A stretch of 64,000 bases of DNA from DAITQM01 sp036832975 (GCA_036832975.1 DAITQM010000014.1:1-64000); one strand, 5' to 3'. Shown: positions 28,890 to 38,599, counted from the first letter of the stretch. The notes: generated from the letters alone by a model not told the origin. Made by a program: numbers and translations.

Positions 28890-29782
28890 CGGCTCACCGA
28901 CCCGGCGGCAAGCGCCCGCAGGTACTCGCCATAACCGCTCGCCCGGTGGCGATCGGCTGCGGTGATGAGGTCATCCGCCGTGATCCATCTGTGGCGATAA
29001 GCGACTTCTTCCGGGCAGGCGATACGCAGCCCCTGGCGGGCTTCGATCGTGGCGATGAAACTCGCCGCCTGGTGCAGCGACTCGTGGGTCCCGGTATCGA
29101 GCCAGGCGAAACCGCGGCCGAGCCGCTCGACATACAACCGGCCGTGCTCGAGATAGGCGCGGTTGAGATCGGTGATCTCCAACTCACCGCGTGCCGAAGG
29201 CCGCAGCCCGGCGGCCATTTCCGGCGCTGCGGCGTCGTAGAAATAAAGCCCGGTCACCGCATCGTGCGAGCGCGGTTTTTCGGGCTTTTCCTCAAGGCTC
29301 AAAGCGTGGCCTTCGGCATCGGTCTCGACCACGCCGTAGCGGGCGGGATCGCGGACGTGGTAAGAAAAAATCGTCGCGCCCCGGTCACGGGCCATCGCCG
29401 CCGCCAGCCGCGCGCCAAGGCCGGCGCCGTGGAAAATATTGTCGCCGAGAATCAGGCACGACGGCCGGCCGCCGAGGTATTCGCGGGCGATCGTCAACGC
29501 CTGGGCGATGCCGGCCGGTTCGGCCTGCACCGCGTAGTTCAAGGACAGACCCCATTGCGCGCCGTCGCCGAGCAGCGCCTGGTACGACGGCAGGTCGGCG
29601 GGCGTCGAAATCAACAGAATTTCGCGCAAACCGGCCTGCATCAGCGTCGTCAGCGGGTAATAAATCATCGGCTTGTCATAGACCGGCAAGAGCTGCTTGC
29701 TGATCACCCGGGTCAGCGGGTACAAGCGGGTACCGCTGCCGCCGGCAAGCACGATGCCGCGTCGTTCTAGCACCGGATTCAT
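28886..29782 (-). CDS. rfbA: Glucose-1-phosphate thymidylyltransferase
   Basis: RmlA/RfbA makes dTDP-glucose, the first step of the pathway. It has the nucleotidyltransferase signature 'GIVLAGGSGTRLYPLT', 'KPMIYYPL', 'LGDNIFHG' and 'LEEKPEKPRS'. ATG 29782 forms a TAATG junction with rfbB, which fixes the start; an upstream extension would lie inside rfbB. The length is 298 residues. Confidence 0.95.
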   Translation of the reverse strand: MNPVLERRGIVLAGGSGTRLYPLTRVISKQLLPVYDKPMIYYPLTTLMQAGLREILLISTPADLPSYQALLGDGAQWGLSLNYAVQAEPAGIAQALTIAREYLGGRPSCLILGDNIFHGAGLGARLAAAMARDRGATIFSYHVRDPARYGVVETDAEGHALSLEEKPEKPRSHDAVTGLYFYDAAAPEMAAGLRPSARGELEITDLNRAYLEHGRLYVERLGRGFAWLDTGTHESLHQAASFIATIEARQGLRIACPEEVAYRHRWITADDLITAADRHRASGYGEYLRALAAGSVSR

Positions 29783-30843
29783 TACGCCACCGCCATGCCG
29801 AGGCGCTCGCCGCGGTACGAATCGCGCGCCGCGGCGACCCATTCGGGATGTTCGAGGTACCAGTCGACTGTCGCCGCCAGACCGGCGGCGAAATCGACCG
29901 TCGGCGCCCAGCCCAATTCGCGGCGCAGGCGCGAGGCATCGATGGCATAGCGCCGGTCGTGGCCGGGCCGGTCTTCGACCGAAATGATGGACTCGCGGCG
30001 CGGCCGCCCGCTCGCCGGTGGCCGGCGCTCGTCGAGCCGGTCGCAGATCGTCTCGACGACCTGGCGGTTGGTCCGTTCGCTATCGCCGCCGATCAGGTAC
30101 ACCGCGCCGGGCGCGGCGCGTTCAGCAGCCGTCCACAGCGCCTGGACGTGGTCATCGACGTGCAGCCAATCGCGCACCTGCCGGCCGTCGCCGTACAGCG
30201 GCAGGGTTTCGCCGGCCAGGCCCTTCAGGATCATCAACGGAATCAACTTTTCGGGAAACTGGAACGGGCCGTAATTGTTCGAACAGTGGGTGACGATCGC
30301 CGGCAGACCGTAAGTCCGGTGCCAGGCGCGGGCCAGGTGGTCGGCCGCCGCCTTGCTCGCGGCATAGGGCGAATTGGGGCGCAACGGGCTGTCTTCGGTG
30401 AAGCGGCCGGCGGCGATGCTGCCGAACACCTCGTCGGTCGAAATCTGCACGTAGCGGAAAGCACGGCGCTCGGCCGCCGGCAGCGCCCGCCAGTAAGCCA
30501 AAACCGCGTCGAGCAAGACCGCCGTGCCGAGCACATTGGTCGCGATAAAGTCCGCCGGCCGGTCGATCGACCGATCGACGTGGCTTTCGGCGGCGAAATG
30601 GAACACCGTCTGCGGCCGATGACGGGCGAACAATGCATCGAGCAAAGCGCGGTCGGCGATATCGCCGCGGGCCAGCGTGTAGCCCGGCAGGCGATCGAGC
30701 GCGGCGCGGGTCTGCGGGCAGGCGGCGTAGGTCAAAAGATCGAGATTGACCAGCCGCTCGCAGCACCGGCCGAGACTCGAGCGGACGAAATTGGCGCCGA
30801 TAAAACCGGCACCGCCGGTGACCAGCCAAGTACGTGCTGTCAC
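29782..30843 (-). CDS. rfbB: dTDP-glucose 4,6-dehydratase
   Basis: The second enzyme of dTDP-rhamnose synthesis. The NAD-binding 'LVTGGAGFIGANF', the catalytic 'ISTDEVFG' and the YxxxK in 'SPYAASKAAADHLARAW' are clear. The gene begins with GTG at 30843, 12 bp after ssb, with a G-rich sequence in front. It leads the tightly coupled rfbB-A-C-D-manC series. Confidence 0.95.
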   Translation of the reverse strand: MTARTWLVTGGAGFIGANFVRSSLGRCCERLVNLDLLTYAACPQTRAALDRLPGYTLARGDIADRALLDALFARHRPQTVFHFAAESHVDRSIDRPADFIATNVLGTAVLLDAVLAYWRALPAAERRAFRYVQISTDEVFGSIAAGRFTEDSPLRPNSPYAASKAAADHLARAWHRTYGLPAIVTHCSNNYGPFQFPEKLIPLMILKGLAGETLPLYGDGRQVRDWLHVDDHVQALWTAAERAAPGAVYLIGGDSERTNRQVVETICDRLDERRPPASGRPRRESIISVEDRPGHDRRYAIDASRLRRELGWAPTVDFAAGLAATVDWYLEHPEWVAAARDSYRGERLGMAVA

Positions 30844-30855
30844 GAGCCGCCCCGC

Positions 30856-31311
30856 TCAGAACGGGATGTCGTCATCGGCGATGCCCGGGTCGTGCTGGTC
30901 GTTGCCGGCGTAGGCCGCCTCGTCGCCGGCCGCTGGACTCCGGCCGGTGCTCTCGAGCGGCGCGCTGCCCCCGCCGCGGCCGCCGAGCATCTGCATTTCG
31001 TTGGCGACGATCTCGGTCGAGTAACGGTCGTTGCCAGCCTGGTCCTGCCATTTGCGGGTTTGCAGTCTGCCTTCGAGGTACACCTGGCTGCCTTTGCGCA
31101 GATACTCGCCGGCGATCTCGCCGAGGCGGCCGAAAAGCACGATGCGGTGCCATTCGGTGCGTTCCTGCGGCTGGCCGCTTTGTTTATCGCGCCAACTATC
31201 CGAAGTCGCAACGCGGATGTTGGTCACTGTCATGCCACTTTGCGTCTGGCGGACTTCGGGATCGGCGCCGAGGTTGCCGATCAGAATGACTTTATTGATT
31301 CCCCTGGACAT
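30856..31311 (-). CDS. ssb: Single-stranded DNA-binding protein
   Basis: An OB-fold SSB: 'INKVILIGNLGADPEVR', 'TEWHRIVLFGRLGEIAGEYL', 'GSQVYLEGRLQTRKWQD'. A short Gly/Ala-rich linker leads to the acidic tip 'DDDIPF' that recruits partner proteins in replication and repair. Length of 151 residues is normal. It is divergent from ispB. Confidence 0.97.
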   Translation of the reverse strand: MSRGINKVILIGNLGADPEVRQTQSGMTVTNIRVATSDSWRDKQSGQPQERTEWHRIVLFGRLGEIAGEYLRKGSQVYLEGRLQTRKWQDQAGNDRYSTEIVANEMQMLGGRGGGSAPLESTGRSPAAGDEAAYAGNDQHDPGIADDDIPF

Positions 31312-31414
31312 GGTCGCTCCCGTGAAGACAGGTCAAACCGAAATTGTAGCCCATCGCTCCGGGTGGGCCGGCGTTGTCGGACGTCCGGAGCCGGCCGGAA
31401 CGTCCATCCGGGGC

Positions 31415-31420
31415 TATAAT
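31415..31420 (+). promoter_or_regulatory. Perfect TATAAT box 9 bp before ispB
   Basis: A consensus -10 hexamer ends 8 bp before ATG 31429. Transcription would start about 0-3 nt before the start codon, giving a leaderless or nearly leaderless mRNA. No Shine-Dalgarno sequence is visible. There is no good -35 at 17 bp, so other promoters upstream may also serve the gene. Confidence 0.4.
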
Positions 31421-31428
31421 GCCCCGCG

Positions 31429-32430
31429 ATGCCCGCCATTTCCCTCAGCCAGGCGCACCCGGCCACCCCCAACGATGCCTTCGCCCTGATCGGCGACGAC
31501 GTCGACCGCCTCGACGCCTGCATACGCACCTGGCTGCGCTCGCACGTCGTCCTGGTCCGGCAGATCGCCGAGTACATCATCAACGGCGGCGGCAAGCGCC
31601 TCAGACCTCTGCTCCATCTGCTTTCGGCCCGCGCCGCCGGCTACGAAGGCGACAAGCACGTACTGCTCGCCGCGGTGATCGAATTCATCCATACCGCGAC
31701 CCTGCTCCACGACGACGTGGTCGACGAATCGGAAATGCGCCGCGGGCGGCAAACGGCGCATGTTCTGTGGGGAAATCCAGCGAGCGTGCTGGTCGGCGAT
31801 TTCCTCTATTCGCGCAGCTTCCAGATGATGGTCGAAATCGGCGACATGCGGGTCATGGAAGTCCTCGCCGACACCACCAACATGATCGCCGAAGGCGAAG
31901 TGATGCAGCTTCTGAATCTGCGCAATCCGGAAACCACCGAAGCCGCCTACCTGCAAGTCATCGAACACAAAACGGCGCGCCTGTTCCAGGCGGCCTGCGA
32001 ACTCGGCGGCATGCTCGCCGGTGTGCCGCCGGAAATCCGCCACGGCCTCGGCGAATTCGGCAGCAAGCTCGGTGCCGCGTTCCAGATCATGGACGATGTG
32101 CTCGATTACAGCGCCAACGAGGGCGTGCTCGGCAAACGTCTCGGCGACGACCTGGCCGAAGGCAAACCGACGCTGCCGGTGATCTACGCCCGCGAAGCGG
32201 CCGACGCGGCACAGCGCGCCGTGATCGACGAGGTGATCCACCGCGGCGGCGGCGGCCGGCTCGACGAAGTGATCACCATCCTCAAAGCCACCCGCGCCCT
32301 GGAGCGGGCCAAACGCCGCGCCGCGAGCTTCGCCGGCGAAGCCGAACTGGCGCTCCGCCCCCTTTCCGATTCGCGCTGGCGCAAGGGCCTCGTCGCACTC
32401 GCCCATTACGCGGTCAACCGCGATCATTGA
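31429..32430 (+). CDS. ispB: Polyprenyl (octaprenyl) diphosphate synthase
   Basis: The trans-prenyltransferase fold carries the two Asp-rich motifs 'LLHDDVVDESEMRRG' and 'FQIMDDVLDYSA', plus 'INGGGKRLRPLLHLLSARA'. It elongates farnesyl diphosphate to the long side chain of ubiquinone. At 333 residues it is of normal length. hutH begins 21 bp downstream on the same strand. Confidence 0.94.
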   Translation: MPAISLSQAHPATPNDAFALIGDDVDRLDACIRTWLRSHVVLVRQIAEYIINGGGKRLRPLLHLLSARAAGYEGDKHVLLAAVIEFIHTATLLHDDVVDESEMRRGRQTAHVLWGNPASVLVGDFLYSRSFQMMVEIGDMRVMEVLADTTNMIAEGEVMQLLNLRNPETTEAAYLQVIEHKTARLFQAACELGGMLAGVPPEIRHGLGEFGSKLGAAFQIMDDVLDYSANEGVLGKRLGDDLAEGKPTLPVIYAREAADAAQRAVIDEVIHRGGGGRLDEVITILKATRALERAKRRAASFAGEAELALRPLSDSRWRKGLVALAHYAVNRDH

Positions 32431-32450
32431 ACCTGCCGGACCGCTTCCGG

Positions 32451-33980
32451 ATGACCCGCGCCCGGCCCTCCCTCAACGTCGTGACGTTCGAGCGGGATCT
32501 CGCCGTCGCCCGGCGGGCGTGGCGCGACGAGCAAAACGCGCTGCGCGCCGCGCGCCGGTGCATCGACCGCGCGCTCGGCGGCGGCGATTCGATTTACGGT
32601 GTCAACACCGGTTTCGGGGCGCTCGCCAACCAGCCGATCGACGGCGGCGATCTCGTTCGCTTACAACGCAACCTGTTGCTGAGCCACGCCTGCGGTGTCG
32701 GCCCGCCGCTCAGCCCCGAAATCACGCGGTTGATGCTGGCCCTCAAACTGCACGCCCTGTGGCTCGGCTACTCCGGTATCTCACTACCGGCATTCGACCT
32801 GCTGCTTGACCTGTTCGAACACGACGTATTGCCGTGGATCCCGAGCCGGGGCAGTGTCGGCGCCTCGGGCGACCTGGCGCCGCTGGCCCATATGAGCCTG
32901 CCGCTGCTCGGTCTCGGCCAGGTCTGGAACCCGGCACGTACCGGCCCAGAACCAGCCGCTGCGGCCCTCGCCCGGCACGGTCTCGAACCGGTCGCCCTGG
33001 CACCGAAAGACGGCCTGGCGCTGATCAACGGCACGCAGATGATGGCCGCCATCGGCGTTGCGGTGTTGCGCCGGGCGCTCGGCCTGCTCGACCACGCCGA
33101 CCTGCTGGCGGCGATGAGCCTCGAAGCCCTGCAAGGCAGCGCCGTGCCGTTCACTGCGGAGATTCACGATCTCCGGCCGCATCCCGGACAGCAGCGCACC
33201 GCCGGTCACCTGCGCGCTCTTTTGATCGGCAGCGAAATCCTCGAATCCCACCGCCATTGCGGCAAGGTGCAGGATCCGTACTGCCTGCGGTGCGTGCCGC
33301 AGGTCCACGGTGCGAGCCGCGACGCGCTGGCCCACGTCACCGCCGTGCTCGATATCGAAATCAACGCCGTGACCGACAACCCGCTGGTGCTCGCCGACGG
33401 GCGCATCGTCAACGGCGGCAACTTCCACGGTCAGCCGCTGGCCCTGGCGCTCGACTACGCGGCGCTGGCACTGGCCGAACTGGCGAGCATTTCCGAGCGC
33501 CGGACCTATCTTCTGCTCGCCGGCCACGACGGCCTGCCGCGTTTGTTGATGCACGACACCGGCATCAATTCGGGCTTCATGATCCCGCAGTACACGGCCG
33601 CGGCGCTGGTCTCCGAAAACAAGGTGCTGGCCCATCCGGCCAGCGTCGATTCGATCCCGACCAGCCTCGGCCAGGAAGACCACGTCAGCATGGGTTCGGT
33701 CAGCGCCTTGAAGCTCTTGCAGATCGTCGATAACGTCGAAAACGCGCTGGCCGTCGAACTGTTGACCGCGACCCAGGCCCTCGACTACCGCGCCCCGTTG
33801 CAGCCCGGGCGCGGCGTCGCCGCGGCACACCGCGCCGTGCGCCGTGAAATCGCCCACGCCGAAGCCGATTACCAGGTCGGCGACGATCTACGCCGCTGCG
33901 CCGAACTGCTGCGCGCCGGCATCCTGTGCGCCGCCGCCGGCGAAGTCTGCCCAGCTTTCAATCAGCCGGCGTGTTGCTGA
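32451..33980 (+). CDS. hutH: Histidine ammonia-lyase
   Basis: HutH deaminates histidine to urocanate. The MIO cofactor-forming Ala-Ser-Gly is in 'RGSVGASGDLAPLAHM'. Other conserved parts are 'YGVNTGFGAL' and 'KVQDPYCLRCVPQVHG', and 'HPASVDSIPTSLGQEDHVSM' near the C-terminus. ATG 32451 gives 509 residues, the family norm. It overlaps hutI by 10 bp. hutU is not in this window. Confidence 0.95.
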   Translation: MTRARPSLNVVTFERDLAVARRAWRDEQNALRAARRCIDRALGGGDSIYGVNTGFGALANQPIDGGDLVRLQRNLLLSHACGVGPPLSPEITRLMLALKLHALWLGYSGISLPAFDLLLDLFEHDVLPWIPSRGSVGASGDLAPLAHMSLPLLGLGQVWNPARTGPEPAAAALARHGLEPVALAPKDGLALINGTQMMAAIGVAVLRRALGLLDHADLLAAMSLEALQGSAVPFTAEIHDLRPHPGQQRTAGHLRALLIGSEILESHRHCGKVQDPYCLRCVPQVHGASRDALAHVTAVLDIEINAVTDNPLVLADGRIVNGGNFHGQPLALALDYAALALAELASISERRTYLLLAGHDGLPRLLMHDTGINSGFMIPQYTAAALVSENKVLAHPASVDSIPTSLGQEDHVSMGSVSALKLLQIVDNVENALAVELLTATQALDYRAPLQPGRGVAAAHRAVRREIAHAEADYQVGDDLRRCAELLRAGILCAAAGEVCPAFNQPACC

Positions 33981-35221
33981 TCGCCCCGATCGGGACGCTG
34001 GCCACGTGCCCACCGGGCGACGGCCAACACGACGCCGGCCTGATCCCGGACGCGGCGCTGGCGATCGATCGCGGCATGATCGCCTGGGTCGGCCCGGCGG
34101 CCGGGATACCGGAGCCGTATCGCGCCGCGCCGCGCATCGACGCCGCCGGCCGGCTCGTCACCCCCGGCCTGATCGACTGCCACACCCACCTTGTTTTCGG
34201 CGGCTGGCGAAGCCATGAATTCGCCGCCCGGCTCGCCGGCCAAAGCTATCTCGATATCGCCGCCGCCGGCGGCGGCATCGCCGCGACCGTCGCCGCGACC
34301 CGCCAGGCCGATGACGCGGCTTTGCAACAAAAGGCCCGCGCCGCGCTCGACGGCATGCTGGCCCTCGGCGTGACGACCATCGAAGCCAAATCGGGATACG
34401 GCCTCGACCTCGAAACCGAACTTCGCATTTTGCGGCTGTACCGCGACCTCGGCCGCGAACAACCGGTTGAGATCGTTCCGACCTTTCTCGGCGCCCACGT
34501 GGTCCCGGCCGAATACCGCACGCGGCGCGCCGCGTACCTCCGCCTTTTGACCGACGAGATGCTGCCGCGCGTGGTCGAAGAAAATTTAGCGGAATTCTGC
34601 GATTGTTTTATCGACGCCGGCGCCTTCACGCCGGCCGAGGGCGAAATCGTCCTGCGCCGCGCCCGCGACCTCGGCCTCAAACTCAAGTGCCACGCCGAAC
34701 AGCTCACGGCGAGCGGCGCCGCCCGGATGGCCGCCGAACTGGGCGCGGTATCCGTCGATCATTTAGAAAGAATCGACGACGACGGCATCGCGGCGCTCGC
34801 CGCGCAGCGCACCGTCGCGGTCAGCCTGCCGCTCGCCGCGCTGTGGCTCGGCGAACCCGATCTCGACGCCCGCCGCCTGCTGGCCGCCGGCGTCCAAGTC
34901 GCGGTGGCGACCGATTTCAATCCCGGTTCGGCGCCCTCCTGGCACCTGCCGCTGGCCATGACGCTGGCCTGCCTGCGCCAGCGCCTGACCCCGGCCGAAA
35001 GCCTGCTGGCCGCCACCGCCGTCGCCGCCCGCGCCATCGCCCGCGACAGCGAAAACCATCAACCGCCGCTCGGCAGCCTGTTGCCCGGCTATCAGGCCGA
35101 CATCGCCCTGTTCGACGCCCCCGACGTCGATCACTGGCTCTATCATTTCCGCCCCAACGCCTGCCTGACCGTCCTGAAAAAAGGCGAAGTGGTCTGGCAA
35201 AAACCGGCACACGGCTCTTGA
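33971..35221 (+). CDS. hutI: Imidazolonepropionase
   Basis: HutI opens the ring of 4-imidazolone-5-propionate in histidine degradation. It is an amidohydrolase with metal ligands in 'GLIDCHTHLVFGG', 'LKCHAEQL' and 'VAVATDFNPGSAP'. GTG 33971 is chosen because it gives the normal N-terminus 'LLIAPIGTLAT' and a short overlap with hutH. ATG 33926 would add a basic stretch encoded inside hutH. Length is 416 residues. Confidence 0.94.
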   Translation: MLLIAPIGTLATCPPGDGQHDAGLIPDAALAIDRGMIAWVGPAAGIPEPYRAAPRIDAAGRLVTPGLIDCHTHLVFGGWRSHEFAARLAGQSYLDIAAAGGGIAATVAATRQADDAALQQKARAALDGMLALGVTTIEAKSGYGLDLETELRILRLYRDLGREQPVEIVPTFLGAHVVPAEYRTRRAAYLRLLTDEMLPRVVEENLAEFCDCFIDAGAFTPAEGEIVLRRARDLGLKLKCHAEQLTASGAARMAAELGAVSVDHLERIDDDGIAALAAQRTVAVSLPLAALWLGEPDLDARRLLAAGVQVAVATDFNPGSAPSWHLPLAMTLACLRQRLTPAESLLAATAVAARAIARDSENHQPPLGSLLPGYQADIALFDAPDVDHWLYHFRPNACLTVLKKGEVVWQKPAHGS

Positions 35222-35254
35222 AAGGGTCAGGGTGGGGAGTTCAAGGATAACAAT

Positions 35255-36871
35255 ATGTTCAATCAATCTTACGCGGGGCTCGGCTGGCTCGATTGGAGCA
35301 CGATCGGGCTTTATTTCATTGCGGTCTTCGCGATCGCGGGCTGGGCCGGGCGGCGCGGCAAGGCACGTGGCGCGGCGGCGGATTATTTTCTCGCCGGGCG
35401 CAATACCGGCTGGTTCGTCGTCGGCGCTTCGCTGTTCGCTTCGAACATCGGCTCGGAGCATCTGGTCGGCTTGGCCGGCAGCGGCGCGGCGGGAGGCATC
35501 GCGGTCGCCCAGTTCGAGATTCTCGCTGCATTGATCCTGTTGTTGCTCGGCTGGGTATTTGTGCCGTTTTACCTCAGGACCGGCGTTTTCACGATGCCCG
35601 AGTTTCTCGAACGCCGTTATTCGCCGGCGGCACGCTGGTACCTGGCGGCGGTGTCGATCGCCGGTTACGTGCTGACCAAGATCTCGGTGACGATCGCCGC
35701 CGGCGGCATCGTCTTCCAGGCGCTGATGGGCCTCGACTTTTGGAGCGGCGCATTGATCGTCGTTGTCGCCACCGGCATTTACACCGTTTACGGCGGTCTG
35801 CGCGCCGTGCTCTACACCGACCTGATGCAATTGTTCGTGCTGCTCGCCGGCGCCGTGCTGGTCACCGTCTTCGGGCTGATCGAAGTCGGCGGTTTCGACG
35901 CTCTGGCGGCGGCCGCCGGCAGCGAGCGGATGGCGCTCTGGAAACCGCTCGGCGATCCGGATTTTCCATGGACCGGTATCATCTTCGGCGCGCCGATCCT
36001 CGGCGTCTGGTATTGGTGCACCGATCAGTACATCGTGCAGCGTGTGCTCGCCGCGAAGGACTTGACCGCCGCCCGCCGCGGCACCTTGTTCGCCGGTTTT
36101 CTGAAGTTGACCCCGCTGTTCATTTTCGTGATCCCCGGCGTCATCGCCTACGTACTGGCCGAATCCGGGCGCCTGGCGTTGGGCGAGGCGGACCAGGCAT
36201 TGCCGGCGTTGGTCACGCACCTGCTGCCGGCCGGGCTGCGCGGCATCGTGGTCGCCGGCCTGCTCGCCGCGTTGATGAGTTCGCTGTCCTCAGTGTTCAA
36301 TTCCTGCTCGACGCTGATCACGTTCGATCTGTACCGCAAACTTCATCCGGAGGCTTCCGAAAAACGGCTGATCGCCGTCGGTCAGTGGTCCACCGCGTTG
36401 CTCGTCGTGCTGGGGCTGCTGTGGATTCCGTTGATGAAACTGATCTCCGGCCAGCTTTATCAATATCTGCAAAGCGTGCAGGCCTATATCGCGCCGCCGA
36501 TCGCCGCCGTGTTTCTCATCGGCGTCGCCTCACGCCGGGTCAATGCCCAGGGGGCGCTCGCCGCGCTGCTCGGCGGCGGCGCGCTCGGCATCGCCCGGCT
36601 CATCGCCGAACTCAACAAGAGCGCCCTGGACGGCGTGTTGTATCGCTTCGCGGCGATGAATTTTCTGCATTTCGCAGCGCTGCTGTTCGCCGCCTGCGCC
36701 TTGATTCTGGTCATCGTCAGCCTGGCGACCCGCCGGCCGCCGGCCGCCGCCGAGGCGCTGGTCTTCGGATCGGCGGGGCGCGCCGCGCACGACCGCGACT
36801 TTTGGCTGGACGTCATGCTGAGCGCGCTACTCGCCGTCGCTGTCGCCGTCTTGTGGATCAATTTTAGTTAA
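35255..36871 (+). CDS. SGLT-like sodium:solute symporter
   Basis: A sodium/solute symporter (SSS) of 538 residues with about 13-14 transmembrane segments. The segment 'ASNIGSEHLVGLAGSGAAGG' and the later 'LMSSLSSVFNSCSTLITFDLY' are typical of SGLT-type sugar transporters. Sodium-coupled sugar uptake would fit the glycoside hydrolases a few kb downstream, but the substrate is not certain. It follows hutI by 33 bp, so co-transcription with the hut genes is also possible. Confidence 0.85.
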   Translation: MFNQSYAGLGWLDWSTIGLYFIAVFAIAGWAGRRGKARGAAADYFLAGRNTGWFVVGASLFASNIGSEHLVGLAGSGAAGGIAVAQFEILAALILLLLGWVFVPFYLRTGVFTMPEFLERRYSPAARWYLAAVSIAGYVLTKISVTIAAGGIVFQALMGLDFWSGALIVVVATGIYTVYGGLRAVLYTDLMQLFVLLAGAVLVTVFGLIEVGGFDALAAAAGSERMALWKPLGDPDFPWTGIIFGAPILGVWYWCTDQYIVQRVLAAKDLTAARRGTLFAGFLKLTPLFIFVIPGVIAYVLAESGRLALGEADQALPALVTHLLPAGLRGIVVAGLLAALMSSLSSVFNSCSTLITFDLYRKLHPEASEKRLIAVGQWSTALLVVLGLLWIPLMKLISGQLYQYLQSVQAYIAPPIAAVFLIGVASRRVNAQGALAALLGGGALGIARLIAELNKSALDGVLYRFAAMNFLHFAALLFAACALILVIVSLATRRPPAAAEALVFGSAGRAAHDRDFWLDVMLSALLAVAVAVLWINFS

Positions 36872-36885
36872 CCCAATTGGGTTAA
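36868..36885. promoter_or_regulatory. 18-bp perfect palindrome at the symporter/antiporter junction
   Basis: The sequence ttaacccaattgggttaa is perfectly self-complementary. It overlaps the symporter stop codon and ends just before the Shine-Dalgarno-like aagg of the next gene. It could be an operator (it has a LacI/TetR-like size) or an RNA hairpin controlling translation of the antiporter. Confidence 0.45.
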
Positions 36886-36890
36886 GGCAC

Positions 36891-38072
36891 GTGGCGATCG
36901 AATCCCTGCTGCTGGCGCTGCTGGTGATCCTCGCCGTGCCTTATGCCATCTGGCGGCTGGGGCGGACCGACGATTACGCGCCGCTGGTCGTCGTGCAGAT
37001 CCTCGCCGGCATCGCGTTGGGGCCGGGACTCGCCGGCCACTGGCTGCCGGTGTTGCATCAATCGATTTTCACACCCGGCGTCATCGACGCGCTCGGCGCC
37101 ATCGCCGCCTGGGCGGTCATCTTGTTCATCTGGATCGCCGGCATCGAACTCGATCTCGGCGCCGCCTGGCGCGAACGTCGCGACAGCGCGACGACCGCCA
37201 CGCTCGCCCTGCTCATGCCGCTGTTGACCGGCGGCGCGGTGGCTTGGCTGTTGGCCGCCGTCGACCCGGGCTGGCTGGGCGCCGCCGCCGGCATCGGGCA
37301 GTTTGCCGCCGCTGTCGGCATGGCCTCGGCGGTGACGGCGTTGCCGATACTGATCCTGTTCATGGAAAAACTCGGCATTTATCGCACTACACTCGGCCAG
37401 CGCGTGCTCCGTTACGGCAGCCTGGACGACCTGGCGATCTGGGGCGTGCTCGCCCTCGTGCTGCTCGATTTCGATCGTCTCGGCCGGCAGGGGGCGTTTC
37501 TGTTGGCCTTCGCCGGCGCCACGATGTTGATCCGGCGGCTGCTGCGCCGGCTCGCCGAAAGCGATCGCTGGCCGGTGGCCATCATCTGGCTGACGGCAAC
37601 GGCACTCGCCGCCGACTGGGCCGGTCTGCACTACATGGTCGGCGCCTTTCTCGCCGGCGCGGTCCTCGACGGCCGCTGGTTCTCGGCCGAAAAAATGGAC
37701 CTTTTACGCCATCACGTGCTTTTGTTGTTCATGCCGGTGTTTTTTCTGAGCACCGGTTTGCGCACCGATTGGCAGATGGGCGGTGGACCGGTGCTCGCCG
37801 CCGCTTTGCTGCTGCTCGCCGCCGCGGTCGGCGGCAAGTTCATCGGCATCCACCTCGCCGCGCGCCTGCTCGGCTGGCGGCGCGGCGAAGCGCCGCTCGT
37901 CGCCTGGCTGCTGCAAACCAAGGCCCTGATCATGATTATCTTCGCCAATATCCTGCTCGACCGTCAGGTCATTTCCGGCGACACTTTCACCGCCCTGTTG
38001 CTCGCCGCCGTCGCCAGCACGATGTTGACCGTGCCGCTGACGTTGCGCGCCCAGCGGCGCGTTGCCGACTGA
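36891..38072 (+). CDS. Kef-type cation:proton antiporter (CPA2)
   Basis: A membrane protein of 393 residues with about 12 transmembrane segments and the Na+/H+ exchanger fold of the CPA2 family ('LAGIALGPGLAGHW', 'GSLDDLAIWGVLALVLLDF', 'HYMVGAFLAGAVLDG'). It lacks the C-terminal TrkA-N/RCK domain found in full KefB/C. The start is GTG 36891. The transported ion is not resolvable from sequence. Confidence 0.82.
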   Translation: MAIESLLLALLVILAVPYAIWRLGRTDDYAPLVVVQILAGIALGPGLAGHWLPVLHQSIFTPGVIDALGAIAAWAVILFIWIAGIELDLGAAWRERRDSATTATLALLMPLLTGGAVAWLLAAVDPGWLGAAAGIGQFAAAVGMASAVTALPILILFMEKLGIYRTTLGQRVLRYGSLDDLAIWGVLALVLLDFDRLGRQGAFLLAFAGATMLIRRLLRRLAESDRWPVAIIWLTATALAADWAGLHYMVGAFLAGAVLDGRWFSAEKMDLLRHHVLLLFMPVFFLSTGLRTDWQMGGGPVLAAALLLLAAAVGGKFIGIHLAARLLGWRRGEAPLVAWLLQTKALIMIIFANILLDRQVISGDTFTALLLAAVASTMLTVPLTLRAQRRVAD

Positions 38073-38158
38073 TGTTGAGCGGCTTGGGATTTGTCATACT
38101 ATGAGCTTGATAAATCGCGATCGTCTGATGAGATGCGTAGAAGTGTACCAGCCATTTG

Positions 38159-38458
38159 TCAGTAAACACCTTCATCCGGAAGAATAGGATTTTCAACCAC
38201 AGGATAATCATCAGCAAGCTCAGGAGGTAGTTTCCAAAAGTTGCCGAGGAGAGCCGCCATTTCAGATCTGTTCTTTAGTGGATCGGTTATCGAAAAGCTT
38301 GCCGGCGCAGGATCGATGCTGATTATCCCTGCCGCCTGGGCTTCCTGCGCGACGCTGCGAATCATTTCAGCTTGCGGTCCAGATAGGTTGCCGGTCTCTG
38401 GATCCCAGTCCAGCTCTCCATCGATTTTCCCAGCAAATGTCACCAACGTCAATTTCAT
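38159..38458 (-). CDS. Hypothetical protein, 99 residues
   Basis: A small acidic soluble protein ('MKLTLVTFAGKIDGELDWDP') with no transmembrane segment and no family I recognise. Amino-acid composition and codon use look protein-like. ATG 38458 is preceded by ggtggaag. The surrounding DNA (38,080-38,560) is AT-richer than the flanks, suggesting acquired DNA. It is convergent with the antiporter gene. Confidence 0.6.
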   Translation of the reverse strand: MKLTLVTFAGKIDGELDWDPETGNLSGPQAEMIRSVAQEAQAAGIISIDPAPASFSITDPLKNRSEMAALLGNFWKLPPELADDYPVVENPILPDEGVY

Positions 38459-38599
38459 GGCTTCCACCGCAACAGCAGCCCAAGAGTCATCTCAAATAGT
38501 TCCGCATCTAGCGTCATGATCCTCAATGTTTAAACACATTCTAACCCAATATAGACCCATTGACATGACTTCAAGTGCACCTCTACCATCTGACTGGCT

